Below, one piece after another: positions 17,158-26,819 of a stretch of DNA of 64,000 nt. A program made the translations under genes and the position numbers. A model generated the notes under the pieces. That model was not told the DNA's origin. It ran no database searches and worked only from the letters and a program-made list of their open reading frames with translations. This stretch comes from CAXTPV01 sp965276715. Lineage in GTDB: Bacteria > Pseudomonadota > Alphaproteobacteria > Acetobacterales > Acetobacteraceae. Location: NCBI GenBank assembly GCA_965276715.1, contig OZ255622.1, positions 1,178,001-1,242,000 of the forward strand, in the 5' to 3' direction. Positions within the stretch are counted from its first letter, which is position 1. Each line of letters starts with the position of its first letter.

Positions 17158-18722
17158 TGCTCAAGGGCTTCTTCACCGTGGGCGCCTGGACGATGGCGAG
17201 CCGGGTGCTCGGACTGGTGCGCGACCAGATCCTGGCGGCGACGATGGGCACGGGAATGGTGGCAGACGCGTTCTACGTCGCGTTCCGGCTGCCGAACCTG
17301 TTCAGGCGGCTGTTCGGCGAGGGCGCGTTCAATGCCGCCTTCGTGCCGCTGTTCACCGGCCTGCTGGCGACCGAGGGTGCCGGGGTGGCGCGCTCCTTCG
17401 CCGAGGAGGCGATGGCCGTCCTGGCGTTCTGGCTGCTGGCGCTCACGGTGCTCGGCGAGATCTTCATGCCGGCGGTGCTGCATGTGATCGCGCCGGGGTT
17501 CGCGGCCGACCCGCACAAGTTCGCGCTGGCCGTCACGCTCAGCCGGATCACGTTCCCCTACATGCTGCTGATCTGCGTGGCCGCCCTGGTGTCGGGCGTG
17601 CTGAACGGACTGGACCGGTTCGGGATCGCATCGGCCGCCTACGTGATGTTCAACGTCGTCGGCATCGCCTCGATCCTGCTGCTGAGCCCGCATGTGCCGA
17701 CGGTGGGGCATGCGGCGGCCTGGGGGATCACCGCGTCCGGGGTGGCGCAGCTCGCGATGCTGCTGTGGGGTGCCCGCCGCGCCGGCATGGGGCTGCGGCT
17801 GCCGCGGCCGCGGCTGACGCCACGGATGCGGCTGCTGATGCGCCGGATGGCGCCGGGACTGGTGGGCAGCGGGATCGTGCAGCTCAATCTGGCGGTCGAC
17901 ACGGTGATCAGCACGCTGCTGCCGGCGGGGTCGGTCGCATTGCTCTACCTGGCGGACCGGGTGAACCAGCTCCCGCTCGGCGTGCTCGGCAACGCGGCCA
18001 GCACCAGCCTGCTGCCGGCGCTGACGCGCGAGTCGAGGCTCGATCCCGGGCGCGCGCTCGACATGCATAATCGCGCGCTCGGCGGGACGCTGCTGCTGAC
18101 GCTGCCGGCGGCGGCGGCACTCGCGGTGCTGTCGCGGCCGATCATGGAGGTGCTGTTCGGGCGCGGCGCGTTCACCGCGCACGATGCGGCGCTGTCGGCG
18201 CAGTCGCTGGCCTGCTACGCGCTCGGCTTGCCGGCGTTCGTGATGGTCAAGCTGCTGGGGCCTGGCTTCTATGCACGCGGCGACACGTCGACACCGGTCA
18301 GGCTCGGCCTGGTGACGCTGGTGGTGAATTTCGGGCTCAACCTCGCGCTGATGCGGCCGCTCGCGCACATGGGTCCGCCGCTCGCGACCAGCCTCGCCTC
18401 GATCCTGAACACCGTCCTGCTCGGCAGCTTCCTGGTGCGGCGGGGATGGTTGGCGCCGGACCGGACGCTGCTCGGCAGGATCGCGCGGATCCTGGCCGCG
18501 ACCGCCGTGATGGCGGCGGTTCTCGAATTCCTGCTGGCGGCGTTGCCGACGGCCCTGGTGCACGGCCACGGCGCGAAGGCGGTGATCGGGCTCGCTTGCC
18601 TGATCGGCACCGGGCTCGCGACCTTCGGCGTGGCCGGGCAGGCGACCGGCCTGTTGCGGGTCGGCGGCGTCCTGCAGCGCCTTTCGCGGCGCCTGCGGCC
18701 GGGACGGCCGGCCGCCTCGTGA
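17157..18722 (+). CDS. murJ: Lipid II flippase (MVF/MurJ family)
   Basis: About 521 residues of polytopic membrane protein with ~14 helices. The N-terminus has the MurJ block SRVLGLVRDQILA, then DAFYVAFRLPNLFRRLFGEG and FNAAFVPLF. MurJ moves lipid II across the inner membrane for peptidoglycan synthesis. Coupled by TGATG to rlmJ and, through it, to tsaD: three unrelated housekeeping functions in one tight operon. Confidence 0.95.
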   Translation: MLKGFFTVGAWTMASRVLGLVRDQILAATMGTGMVADAFYVAFRLPNLFRRLFGEGAFNAAFVPLFTGLLATEGAGVARSFAEEAMAVLAFWLLALTVLGEIFMPAVLHVIAPGFAADPHKFALAVTLSRITFPYMLLICVAALVSGVLNGLDRFGIASAAYVMFNVVGIASILLLSPHVPTVGHAAAWGITASGVAQLAMLLWGARRAGMGLRLPRPRLTPRMRLLMRRMAPGLVGSGIVQLNLAVDTVISTLLPAGSVALLYLADRVNQLPLGVLGNAASTSLLPALTRESRLDPGRALDMHNRALGGTLLLTLPAAAALAVLSRPIMEVLFGRGAFTAHDAALSAQSLACYALGLPAFVMVKLLGPGFYARGDTSTPVRLGLVTLVVNFGLNLALMRPLAHMGPPLATSLASILNTVLLGSFLVRRGWLAPDRTLLGRIARILAATAVMAAVLEFLLAALPTALVHGHGAKAVIGLACLIGTGLATFGVAGQATGLLRVGGVLQRLSRRLRPGRPAAS

Positions 18723-18809
18723 GGTCGCCGACACAACGATGTTGCGGGCACCACCGGGTTGGGTGCCTTCTTGCTCCAAGGATGGAAGCGAGGCTGGAGG
18801 GAGACGTCG

Positions 18810-20408
18810 ATGCGGGCCGAGGCGCGTGCGGCGGAGTTCGACTACATCGTCGTGGGCGGCGGTGCTGCCGGATGCGCGGCCGCGGTGCGGATCGCGCAGG
18901 CCGATCCGCGGCTGACGGTGGCGCTGGTGGAGGCGGGTGCGGCGAAGAGCGGGCTGCTCTCGGACATTCCGCTCGGGATCGCGGCCCTGGTCGCGTTCAA
19001 GAGCCGCCGGAACTACGCCTATCGGACGGTGCCGCAGCGCATGATGGGCGGCAGGCGCGGGTATCAGCCACGAGGGCGCGGTCTGGGCGGATCGAGCCTG
19101 ATCAATGCGATGATCTATGTCCGCGGGCAGAAGCAGGATTACGACGACTGGGCAGCGGCCGGCGCGCATGGCTGGTCGTGGGAGGACGTGCTGCCCGCCT
19201 TCATCCGGGCGGAGAACAACGAGCGCGGCGTGGACGCGCTGCACGGGCAAGGCGGCCCGCTGAACGTCGCCGATCCGCGCAGCCCGAGCCAGGCGGCGCG
19301 CGCGTTCCTGGCCGCCTGCGTCGAGCGGGGCCATGCGCCGAACCGGGATTTCAACGGACCGGTGCAGGAGGGTGTCGGCCTCTACCAGGTGCTGCAGAAG
19401 GACGGTTGGCGCTTCAATGCGGCCAAGGCCTATGTCGACGGGATCAGGCCGGCCAACCTGTCGCTGCGGACGGACGCGGCGGCCCGGCGGGTGCTGACCG
19501 AGAACGGACGCGCGACCGGCGTGGCGCTGGCGGACGGCTCGGTGATCGGCGTGCGGGGCGAAATCGTGCTGTCGGCGGGCGCGTTCGGGACACCGCAACT
19601 GCTGATGCTGTCCGGGATCGGGCCGGCGGCGCATCTGCGCGCATTGGGGATCGAGACCGTGCGCGACATGCCCGAGGTGGGCAGCAATCTGCAGGACCAT
19701 CTCGACTTCACGATCTGCCGCAAGGTGGATGATCCCGAATTGCTGGGCGTGGTGCCGTCGATGATGCCGCAGACGATACGCGCCTGGCGGTTGTTCAAGC
19801 GGGACGGCTCTGGTCTGCTATCGAGCAATGTGGCCGAGGCGGGCGGCTTCCTGTGCACGCAGGCATCGCCTGGCCGTCCTGACGTGCAACTGCATTTCTG
19901 CATCGGGATCGTCGATGACCATAACCGCAAGCTGCATGCGGGGCGCGGCATGTCGCTGCATGTGTGCAAGCTTCGGCCGAAAAGCCGCGGCACGGTGAGG
20001 CTGCGGTCGCGCGACGGCCGGGTGGCACCGCTGATCGACCCCAACTATCTCGACGACGCGGACGATCTGGAGACGCTGGTCGCGGGCGCGCGGATGGCGC
20101 AGGACATCCTGGCCGCACCTTCGTTCTCGCGTTATGCGGGCAAGGCCCTGCACGATGCCGAGACCCGTGACGATGCTTCGTTGCGCGCGGCGATCAAGGC
20201 GCATGCCGATACGATCTATCATCCGGTCGGCACCTGCCGGATGGGCAGCGACGAGGCCGCACCCGTCGACCCGATGCTCCGCGTGCGCGGCATGATGGGA
20301 CTGCGGGTGGCGGATGCCTCGGTGATGCCGACGATCGTGTCCGGCAATACCCAGGCGCCGAGCGTGATGATCGGGGAACGCGTGGCCGAATTCATCGGGA
20401 GGGCATGA
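18810..20408 (+). CDS. GMC-family FAD-dependent alcohol oxidoreductase (choline dehydrogenase-like)
   Basis: About 532 residues. The FAD-binding Rossmann motif is YIVVGGGAAGCAAAVRIAQ near residue 10. GRGLGGSSLINAMIYVRGQ is GMC signature 1, GEIVLSAGAFGTPQLLMLSG is signature 2, and HPVGTCRMGS plus the C-terminal SGNTQAP surround the catalytic His/Asn pair. It oxidises a primary alcohol; choline is not certain, because no betaine genes accompany it. GGAGGGAGA places the start at ATG 18810. It overlaps the aldehyde dehydrogenase by ATGA, which fits alcohol-to-acid oxidation. Confidence 0.9.
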   Translation: MRAEARAAEFDYIVVGGGAAGCAAAVRIAQADPRLTVALVEAGAAKSGLLSDIPLGIAALVAFKSRRNYAYRTVPQRMMGGRRGYQPRGRGLGGSSLINAMIYVRGQKQDYDDWAAAGAHGWSWEDVLPAFIRAENNERGVDALHGQGGPLNVADPRSPSQAARAFLAACVERGHAPNRDFNGPVQEGVGLYQVLQKDGWRFNAAKAYVDGIRPANLSLRTDAAARRVLTENGRATGVALADGSVIGVRGEIVLSAGAFGTPQLLMLSGIGPAAHLRALGIETVRDMPEVGSNLQDHLDFTICRKVDDPELLGVVPSMMPQTIRAWRLFKRDGSGLLSSNVAEAGGFLCTQASPGRPDVQLHFCIGIVDDHNRKLHAGRGMSLHVCKLRPKSRGTVRLRSRDGRVAPLIDPNYLDDADDLETLVAGARMAQDILAAPSFSRYAGKALHDAETRDDASLRAAIKAHADTIYHPVGTCRMGSDEAAPVDPMLRVRGMMGLRVADASVMPTIVSGNTQAPSVMIGERVAEFIGRA

Positions 20409-21826
20409 TGGACGGCGTCTTCGGAACCGGAACGGGTGATCTCGCGGAACTGCTCGCCTTGCAGCGGGCGGATTTCGGCGTGTCCGGGCCGCCGGATGCG
20501 GCCGCGCGGATCGAGGCGCTGACGCGGCTCGAGCGGATCGTGGTGCGGCAGCGCCAGGAGATCGGCCGCGCGATCTCGGCCGATTTCGGGCACCGGTCGC
20601 CCACCGAGACCGAGTTGCTGGAGGTCCTGCCAGCCTTGAACGCGATCCGGCACGCCCGGCGCCACGTCTCGCGCTGGATGCGCCCCGAGCGGCGGCGGGT
20701 GGCGGCATCGTTCCGACCGGCGAAGGCGAGCGTGCGCCATCAGCCGCTGGGCGTGGTGGGCATCGTCGCCCCCTGGAACTATCCGCTGCTGCTCTGCCTC
20801 GCACCGCTGGTGGACGCGATCGCGGCCGGCAACCGGGTGATGATCAAGCCGTCGGAGTTCACGCCTGGCTTCTCGGCGTGGCTTTCGGAAGCCCTGGGCG
20901 GAGTCTTCGACCAGACCCATGTGGCCGTGGTGCAGGGCGGCCCGGAGGTGGCGGCCGCGTTCTGCCAATTGGCCTTCGACCATCTGCTGTTCACGGGCTC
21001 GACATCGACCGGACGCAAGGTCGCGATGGCGGCGGCGGCGAACCTGGTTCCGGTCACGCTCGAGCTGGGCGGGAAGTCGCCGGCGATCGTCTGTCCGGAC
21101 GCCGACCTCGGGCGCGCCGCGAAGAGCATCGCGCTTGGGAAGTTCGTCAATGCGGGACAGACCTGCATCGCGCCCGACTACGTGCTGGTCGACGAGGCGC
21201 GCGCCGACGGACTGGTGGACGCCCTGGTCAGGCAGGTTCTCAAATCCTATCCGAGGATCGCGGGAAACGGCGACTACACCGCCATCATCAGCCCGTCGCA
21301 TCGGGCCCGGCTGTCGGCGGCGATCGATCAGGCGGAGGCCGACGGCGCGCGCGTGATCAGGATCCATCCGGATGGCGAGCCCGGCAGGATCGGACCGGTC
21401 CTGGTGCTGGACGCTGCTCCGGGCGGTGTGCTGATGAGCGAGGAGATCTTCGGGCCGGTGCTGCCGATCGCGACCTACCGTGATCTCGACGATGCGGTGG
21501 CACAGGTGAACGCGCGCCCGCGGCCGCTCGCGCTCTACTGCTTCACCAAGGACGAGCGTTCGCTCGAGCGCGTGCTGTCGCGGACGATCTCGGGCGGTGT
21601 GACCGTCAACGGAACGCTGATGCATATCGCGCAGGACGATCTGCCGTTCGGCGGCGTCGGTCCGAGCGGGATCGGCGCCTATCACGGCCATGACGGCTTC
21701 AAGCGGATGAGCCACGCGCGGGCGGTGCACGAGATCGGGTTCTTCAACGGGTTCGAGCTGTTCGCGCCACCCTTCGGACGGCTGGCACGCGGCGGGATCA
21801 GGGCGCTGATCGGGCGCGCGAGATAG
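20405..21826 (+). CDS. Aldehyde dehydrogenase, coniferyl-aldehyde dehydrogenase type
   Basis: A 473-residue ALDH with VVGIVAPWNYPLLL, the Rossmann FTGSTSTGR, catalytic Glu in LELGGKSPAIV and catalytic Cys in GQTCIAPDYV. The short form without N-terminal extension and the C-terminal hydrophobic GFKRMSHARAV region match CalB/long-chain fatty aldehyde dehydrogenases. It would oxidise the aldehyde made by the upstream GMC enzyme using NAD(P)+. Overlaps the GMC stop by 4 bases; the next gene starts 8 bp downstream. Confidence 0.9.
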   Translation: MMDGVFGTGTGDLAELLALQRADFGVSGPPDAAARIEALTRLERIVVRQRQEIGRAISADFGHRSPTETELLEVLPALNAIRHARRHVSRWMRPERRRVAASFRPAKASVRHQPLGVVGIVAPWNYPLLLCLAPLVDAIAAGNRVMIKPSEFTPGFSAWLSEALGGVFDQTHVAVVQGGPEVAAAFCQLAFDHLLFTGSTSTGRKVAMAAAANLVPVTLELGGKSPAIVCPDADLGRAAKSIALGKFVNAGQTCIAPDYVLVDEARADGLVDALVRQVLKSYPRIAGNGDYTAIISPSHRARLSAAIDQAEADGARVIRIHPDGEPGRIGPVLVLDAAPGGVLMSEEIFGPVLPIATYRDLDDAVAQVNARPRPLALYCFTKDERSLERVLSRTISGGVTVNGTLMHIAQDDLPFGGVGPSGIGAYHGHDGFKRMSHARAVHEIGFFNGFELFAPPFGRLARGGIRALIGRAR

Positions 21827-21834
21827 GCGGCAGG

Positions 21835-23001
21835 ATGGCGATGGCGCATTACGGGGACTACCAGAACGAGATCTACATGGCGGGCCTGCGCGGGACGGTG
21901 CCCGAATGGCCGGTCGACTTCGCGGGCCTCGCGGCGCGTGCGGCGTCGGCGATGTCGCCGTCGTTGCTGTCGTATGTCGCCGGCGGCTGCGGTGACGAAG
22001 CGACCCAGGACCGCAACGCGGAAGCGTTCGGGCATTGGGGCCTGGTGCCACGCATGATGGTCGATTGCTCGGCGCGCGACCTGTCGATCGAGCTGTTCGG
22101 GCTGACATTTCCGACGCCCGTCTTCCTCAGTCCGATCGGCGTGATCGGCCTGTGTTCGCAGGACGGCCATGGCGATCTGGTCACCGCGCGCGCGGCCTCG
22201 CTCACGGGCGTGCCGATGATGGCATCCACGTTGTCGAACGATCCGCTGGAGGACGTCGCGGCGTCCCTGAAGGGCGGGACAGGTTTCTTCCAGCTCTACA
22301 CGCCGCGCAGCAAGGATCTGGCCGAAAGCCTGGTGCATCGCGCCGAGACGGCCGGCTTCAAGGCGCTCGTGGTGACGCTCGACACCTGGGTGACGGGATG
22401 GCGGCCGCGCGACCTGAACGATGCGAATTTTCCGCAATTGCGCGGGCACGCGCTGGCGAACTATTTCTCGGATCCGCATTTTCGCGCGATGCTCGAGCGT
22501 GCGCCCGAGGACGATGTTCCCGCGGCCGTGGGTCTGTGGGCGCGCACGTTCGGCATGCCGCTCAGTTGGGCCGATCTGCCGTGGCTCCGTTCGCTCACGA
22601 CGCTGCCGCTGGTCCTGAAAGGGATCTGCCATCCGGACGACGCGCGGCGTGCGATCGATGGGGGTGCGGACGCGATCTACTGCTCCAACCATGGCGGCCG
22701 GCAGGCCAATGGCGGCATCGCCGCGATCGACATGCTGCCTGCAGTGGTCGACGCCTCCGGCGACGTGCCGGTGCTGTTCGATTCGGGCGTGCGGTCCGGC
22801 AGCGACATCGTCAAGGCCTTGGCGCTCGGCGCGCGCGCCGTCGGGGTTGGCCGGCCGTATGCGTATGGCCTGGCGCTGGGCGGCACGAAAGGGATCGTCC
22901 ACGTGCTGCGCTCGCTGCTGGCGGAGGCGGATCTGCTGATGGCGGTCGACGGATATCCCACGATCGGCGATCTTCGTCGGGAGGGCCTGCGGCGTCTGTA
23001 G
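21835..23001 (+). CDS. FMN-dependent alpha-hydroxyacid oxidase (lactate 2-monooxygenase-like)
   Basis: A 388-residue TIM-barrel flavoprotein. Features are FPTPVFLSPIGVIGL, FFQLYTPRSKD, LVVTLDTWVTGWRPRD, PLVLKGICHPDDA and the active-site SNHGGRQANGG, with the FMN phosphate loop DSGVRSGSDIVKALALGA. Overall length and the WRPRDL region resemble lactate 2-monooxygenases more than membrane LldD. It oxidises a 2-hydroxy acid to a 2-oxo acid or a decarboxylated acid. Its position after an alcohol and an aldehyde dehydrogenase and before an AceE-like enzyme suggests a chain ending in oxidative decarboxylation. Confidence 0.85.
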   Translation: MAMAHYGDYQNEIYMAGLRGTVPEWPVDFAGLAARAASAMSPSLLSYVAGGCGDEATQDRNAEAFGHWGLVPRMMVDCSARDLSIELFGLTFPTPVFLSPIGVIGLCSQDGHGDLVTARAASLTGVPMMASTLSNDPLEDVAASLKGGTGFFQLYTPRSKDLAESLVHRAETAGFKALVVTLDTWVTGWRPRDLNDANFPQLRGHALANYFSDPHFRAMLERAPEDDVPAAVGLWARTFGMPLSWADLPWLRSLTTLPLVLKGICHPDDARRAIDGGADAIYCSNHGGRQANGGIAAIDMLPAVVDASGDVPVLFDSGVRSGSDIVKALALGARAVGVGRPYAYGLALGGTKGIVHVLRSLLAEADLLMAVDGYPTIGDLRREGLRRL

Positions 23002-23017
23002 CCGCGGGCCGAACCGG

Positions 23018-25342
23018 ATGACCATCGCGCGACCGCATCTCAAGACGATCGAGCAGCGCCTGCTGTGGCTCGCGTGCTGGACGATCCATAGCGCGAACCA
23101 TCTGCGGCCGAAGACCGAGGGCGACGTGAAGGTCGGCGGCCACCAGGCCTCGTGCGCGTCGATGGTCTCGATCATGACGGCGCTCTATTTCCATGCGCTG
23201 CGGCCGGAGGACCGGGTGGCGGTCAAGCCGCATGCGGCACCGGTCTTTCACGCGACGCAGTATCTGATGGGGCGGCAGAGCCGCGAGAAGCTCGCGAATT
23301 TTCGGGGCTTCGGCGGCGCGCAGTCCTATCCCAGCCGCACGAAGGACGGCGACGAGGTCGATTTCTCGACCGGATCGGTCGGGCTCGGCGTCGCGATGAC
23401 CGCGTTCGCATCGATCGTGCAGGATTATCTCGCCTCGAGGCCGTGGGCCGCCAAGCGGCGGCTCGGCCGGATGATCGCGCTGGTCGGCGACGCCGAACTC
23501 GACGAGGGCAATATCTACGAGTGTCTTCAGGAAGGCTGGAAACACGATCTGCGCAACACCTGGTGGATCGTCGACTACAACCGGCAAAGCCTCGACGGCG
23601 TCGTGCGCGAAGGGTTGTGGCAGCGCATCGAGGCGATCTTCGGGGCGTTCGGCTGGGAAGTGGTCCGGTTGAAATACGGGGTGCTGCAGCACGCCGCGTT
23701 CGAGGAAGCGGGCGGCGCGTCGTTGCGTGACTGGATCGACAACTGTCCGAACCAGCTCTACTCGGCGCTCACCTACCAGGGTGGTGCGGCCTGGCGGCGG
23801 CGGCTGATGGACGCGATCGGCGACCAGGGACCGGTGGCGGCCCTGCTCGACCGCCGCAGCGACGATGCGCTCGCCGAGCTGATGAGCAATCTTGGCGGAC
23901 AATGCGTGGAGACGCTGGCGCATGCGTTCGACGCGGTCGATCACGACCGGCCGGTCGTGTTTCTCGCCTACACGATCAAGGGCTGGAAGACGCCGCTCGC
24001 GGGGCACAAGGACAATCATGCCGGCCTGATGACCCCGGCGCAGATGGACGAGTTCCAGGCGCGGATGGGCGTGGCACCCGGCCAGGAATGGGAACCGTTC
24101 GCAACCGTGGACGAGCTGGGCGGACTGCACGCATTTCTCGATACGGTCCCGTTCTTCGCGGGCGGAGCACGACGCATCCGGGCGGACATGATCGAGGGAT
24201 CGGGACCGGTGTTTCTCGACGACCCGCTCCTGTCCACCCAGGCGGGCTTCGGCAAGATCCTCGACCTGATCGGCCGGTCCGGCGATCCGCTCGCGGACCG
24301 GATCATGACGATGTCGCCGGACGTGACGGTCTCGACCAGCCTCGGCGCGTGGGTCAACCGCCGCGGCCTGTTCGCGCGCGCGCCGCGCGCCGACGTGTTC
24401 AGGGACGAGCGGATCGCCTCCACCCAGCGCTGGCATTTCGGCCAGACCGGCCAGCATGTCGAGCTCGGGATCGCCGAGATGAACCTGTTCCTGCTGCTGG
24501 GCGCGGCCGGGCTGTCGCATTCGATGTTCGGCGAGCGCCTGCTGCCGGTCGGCACCGTCTACGACATCTTCATCGCGCGCGGTCTCGATGCGCTGAACCA
24601 CGCCTGCTACCAGGATGCACGGTTCCTGTTCGCGGGCACGCCCTCGGGTGTCACGCTCGCGCCCGAAGGCGGCGCGCACCAGTCGATCGGCTCGCCGCTG
24701 ATCGGCATGGCGCAGGACGGGCTGGTCTCGTTCGAGGCGGCATTCCTCGACGAGTTGTCGATCATCGTCGACTGGGCGTTCGCCTACATGCAGCGCGCGG
24801 GCATCGGCCCCGACAAGGGCGGCTCGGTGTATCTGCGATTGAGTACCCGGCCGTTGGAGCAGCCGTCACGGAGGATCGGCACGGCGCTCGCGGGCGACAT
24901 CGCCGAGGGAGCCTACTGGTGGCGGCAACCTGGCCCGAATGCCGAGCTCGTGCTTGCCTACCAGGGCTGCGTGGCCCCGGAGGTTCTGCAGGCGGCGGGG
25001 CTGCTTGGCGAGCGGCATCGCGACATTGGCGTGCTGGCCGTTACCTCGGCCGATCGGCTGATGTCGTGCTGGACCGCGCGTGACGGCGCGGCAAGCCATG
25101 TCAAGCGGCTGATGTCGCGGCTGCCGCGACATTGCATGCTGGTCACCGTGATCGACGGGCATCCGGCGACGCTGGGCTGGCTCGGTTCCGTCTGCGGACA
25201 TCGGACGGCGGCACTCGGCGTGACCTCGTTCGGCGAGACCGGATCGATCGGCGAGTTGTATGCGCGCTGCGGGATCGATACGGCGTCGATCGTGCGCGCG
25301 GCGGAGCGGCATCTGGGCGCGAGGCTGAAGGCGGCGGGCTGA
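23018..25342 (+). CDS. AceE/transketolase-like ThDP enzyme (homodimeric E1 type), short form
   Basis: A 774-residue ThDP enzyme related to homodimeric pyruvate dehydrogenase E1 and transketolases, shorter than the ~890 residues of E. coli AceE. GGHQASCASMVSIMTALY, then the ThDP/Mg motif starting GDAELDEGN and ending with VDYNRQSLDG (AceE: GDGEMDE and NCNLQRLDG), the phosphate loop VFLAYTIKGW and AEGGAHQSIGSP are all present. The N-terminal E2-docking part seems missing and no E2/E3 genes follow. It may act as a 2-oxoacid decarboxylase or carboligase rather than a PDH subunit. ATG 23018 lies 17 bp after the previous stop. Confidence 0.8.
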   Translation: MTIARPHLKTIEQRLLWLACWTIHSANHLRPKTEGDVKVGGHQASCASMVSIMTALYFHALRPEDRVAVKPHAAPVFHATQYLMGRQSREKLANFRGFGGAQSYPSRTKDGDEVDFSTGSVGLGVAMTAFASIVQDYLASRPWAAKRRLGRMIALVGDAELDEGNIYECLQEGWKHDLRNTWWIVDYNRQSLDGVVREGLWQRIEAIFGAFGWEVVRLKYGVLQHAAFEEAGGASLRDWIDNCPNQLYSALTYQGGAAWRRRLMDAIGDQGPVAALLDRRSDDALAELMSNLGGQCVETLAHAFDAVDHDRPVVFLAYTIKGWKTPLAGHKDNHAGLMTPAQMDEFQARMGVAPGQEWEPFATVDELGGLHAFLDTVPFFAGGARRIRADMIEGSGPVFLDDPLLSTQAGFGKILDLIGRSGDPLADRIMTMSPDVTVSTSLGAWVNRRGLFARAPRADVFRDERIASTQRWHFGQTGQHVELGIAEMNLFLLLGAAGLSHSMFGERLLPVGTVYDIFIARGLDALNHACYQDARFLFAGTPSGVTLAPEGGAHQSIGSPLIGMAQDGLVSFEAAFLDELSIIVDWAFAYMQRAGIGPDKGGSVYLRLSTRPLEQPSRRIGTALAGDIAEGAYWWRQPGPNAELVLAYQGCVAPEVLQAAGLLGERHRDIGVLAVTSADRLMSCWTARDGAASHVKRLMSRLPRHCMLVTVIDGHPATLGWLGSVCGHRTAALGVTSFGETGSIGELYARCGIDTASIVRAAERHLGARLKAAG

Positions 25343-25349
25343 CCGGGCG

Positions 25350-26462
25350 TCAACGGCTCCCGATGAAGGACGCGATGTGCTGGTTGAGGAAAGCCTCGTC
25401 AGCCGGACTGGCGCCCGCCCCGGCGGGATGTCCCCAGAGCGAGGGGATGGGCAGGAAGGTGCAATGCGCGATGAAGCGGGACTCGTACTGGGCATCCTCG
25501 ACCGGGAAATAGAGATCGGTCGCGGACGGCATGTAGAGGACCGGCACCTTGATCGAGCGGAGAGCGGCCTCGACGTCGCCCTTGAACAGGGGCGTGCCGC
25601 CGACGTCGTGGTGCTCCCAGGTGCGCATCTGCAGGATCAGGTTGTTCGCGTCCTTGCCCTCGAAGAATTCCTTTTTGTAGTGGTCGACCGCCTGGCGGAA
25701 GGTGGTGCCGGGCGGGTTGTCGGTCCGCCATAGCTCGCGCCGCCACCATTCCTGGGAATAGAGCCAGCCGAGCCAGACGATCGAGGTCGCCTCGATCCCC
25801 CGCGCGGGTTCGGACGTGTAGTTGCCGCCGTCGAAGACCGGATCGGTGGTGATCGCGGCGATCTGGCCTTCGAGCCGGACGATGCCGTGGCCGTAGGTCT
25901 TGGCGGTGCCCGAGGTCGCGACGATGCGGTCCATGAAGTCCGGATAGAGGACCGCCCATTGGAAGGCCTGCTGCGCGCCCATCGAGAAGCCGATGACGGC
26001 GCGCAGATGGGTGATGCGCAGATCATCGACGAGGAGCTGGTGCACGGCGCGCACATTGTCGCGGATGGTGATCGGCGGGAAATTCGGCCCGTGCAATGGT
26101 GCGGGCGTGTTGCTGGGCGACGACGAGCGGCCGTTGCCGAACATCTCGCTGGTGACGAGGAACGAGTGGGCCGGATCGAGTGCGCGGCCCGGCCCGATCA
26201 GCCATTCGTAGCCGTGCAGGTCGGCCATGTAGTGCGACGGCAGCAGGATCGCGTTGTCCCTCGCGGGGTTGAGCGTGCCGTAGGTGCCGAACACGATGCG
26301 CGCCTCGGGCAGGACCGTGCCGCCTTCGGTCTCGAAATTCCGGATGACGAATTCGTGCTGGACCGGCTCGGCGGGTTCGGGGGCCGCTTGTGCGGAGGCG
26401 CTTGCGGTCGTGAGCAGGGACATCGCGATCCATCCGAGGCGGGGCATTCGGCTGTCTACCAT
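25350..26462 (-). CDS. Secreted MetX-like alpha/beta hydrolase
   Basis: A 370-residue protein of the homoserine O-acetyltransferase superfamily with an N-terminal signal (WIAMSLLTTASASAQA). Nucleophile elbow GFSMGAQQA, acid in SATDLYFPVED and histidine in LWGHPAGAG complete the triad. The opening FGTYGTLNPARDNAILLPSH corresponds to the MetX start. Export makes methionine synthesis unlikely; a periplasmic hydrolase or acyltransferase is more probable. It converges with the AceE-like gene, 7 bp apart. Confidence 0.8.
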   Translation of the reverse strand: MVDSRMPRLGWIAMSLLTTASASAQAAPEPAEPVQHEFVIRNFETEGGTVLPEARIVFGTYGTLNPARDNAILLPSHYMADLHGYEWLIGPGRALDPAHSFLVTSEMFGNGRSSSPSNTPAPLHGPNFPPITIRDNVRAVHQLLVDDLRITHLRAVIGFSMGAQQAFQWAVLYPDFMDRIVATSGTAKTYGHGIVRLEGQIAAITTDPVFDGGNYTSEPARGIEATSIVWLGWLYSQEWWRRELWRTDNPPGTTFRQAVDHYKKEFFEGKDANNLILQMRTWEHHDVGGTPLFKGDVEAALRSIKVPVLYMPSATDLYFPVEDAQYESRFIAHCTFLPIPSLWGHPAGAGASPADEAFLNQHIASFIGSR

Positions 26463-26628
26463 CCCGCCCGCGATGGCGGTCGGAGAATGGCCCTGTCCGC
26501 AAGATTTTCCCAGCGATCAGGCGCGCGGCACTTGAAATTCGGTGTCTTCGTTTTCATCACCGGGATCACGTAAGCCATTGTATAAGAAGGGTTTCTCCGA
26601 GGAGGCACGTGTACTCATGCGTCCGGCG

Positions 26629-26819
26629 GTTTCTGGTAGGGCGCGGCCGCGTCGCTGGTCAGCGCGGCACGCGATTCGGGCCGGGTGTAGAACATGTGTC
26701 GACGCCCTCGGGGATTGGATCCTCGATCGACAGCGTGTCGTCGTAGAGGCTGTAGAGACGGAAGTCGCGGCTGCGCACGTCATGCGCCTCGGGGTCGATT
26801 ACGCGACAGAGCCGTCCTG
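26629..26819 (-). pseudogene. Internally deleted relic of an S10 peptidase gene
   Basis: Two pieces match the intact S10 gene in the same orientation. Bases 26629-~26698 resemble 36137-36207 (C-terminal TSDAAALYAR end, MFYTRP region). From ~26699 the sequence jumps to the equivalent of 36549-36655 (internal SIEDPFPEGVD region). About 340 bp between them is lost. Many base differences from the intact copy show this is an old, diverged paralogue. With flanks it accounts for the gene-free gap 26463-26798. Its right end reaches the 3' end of the next gene. Confidence 0.75.

Noticed and set aside
18107..18722. Minus-strand 984-residue open frame across murJ, rlmJ and the GMC gene.
   Set aside because: Extreme Arg/His/Gln content and full overlap with well-supported plus-strand genes.
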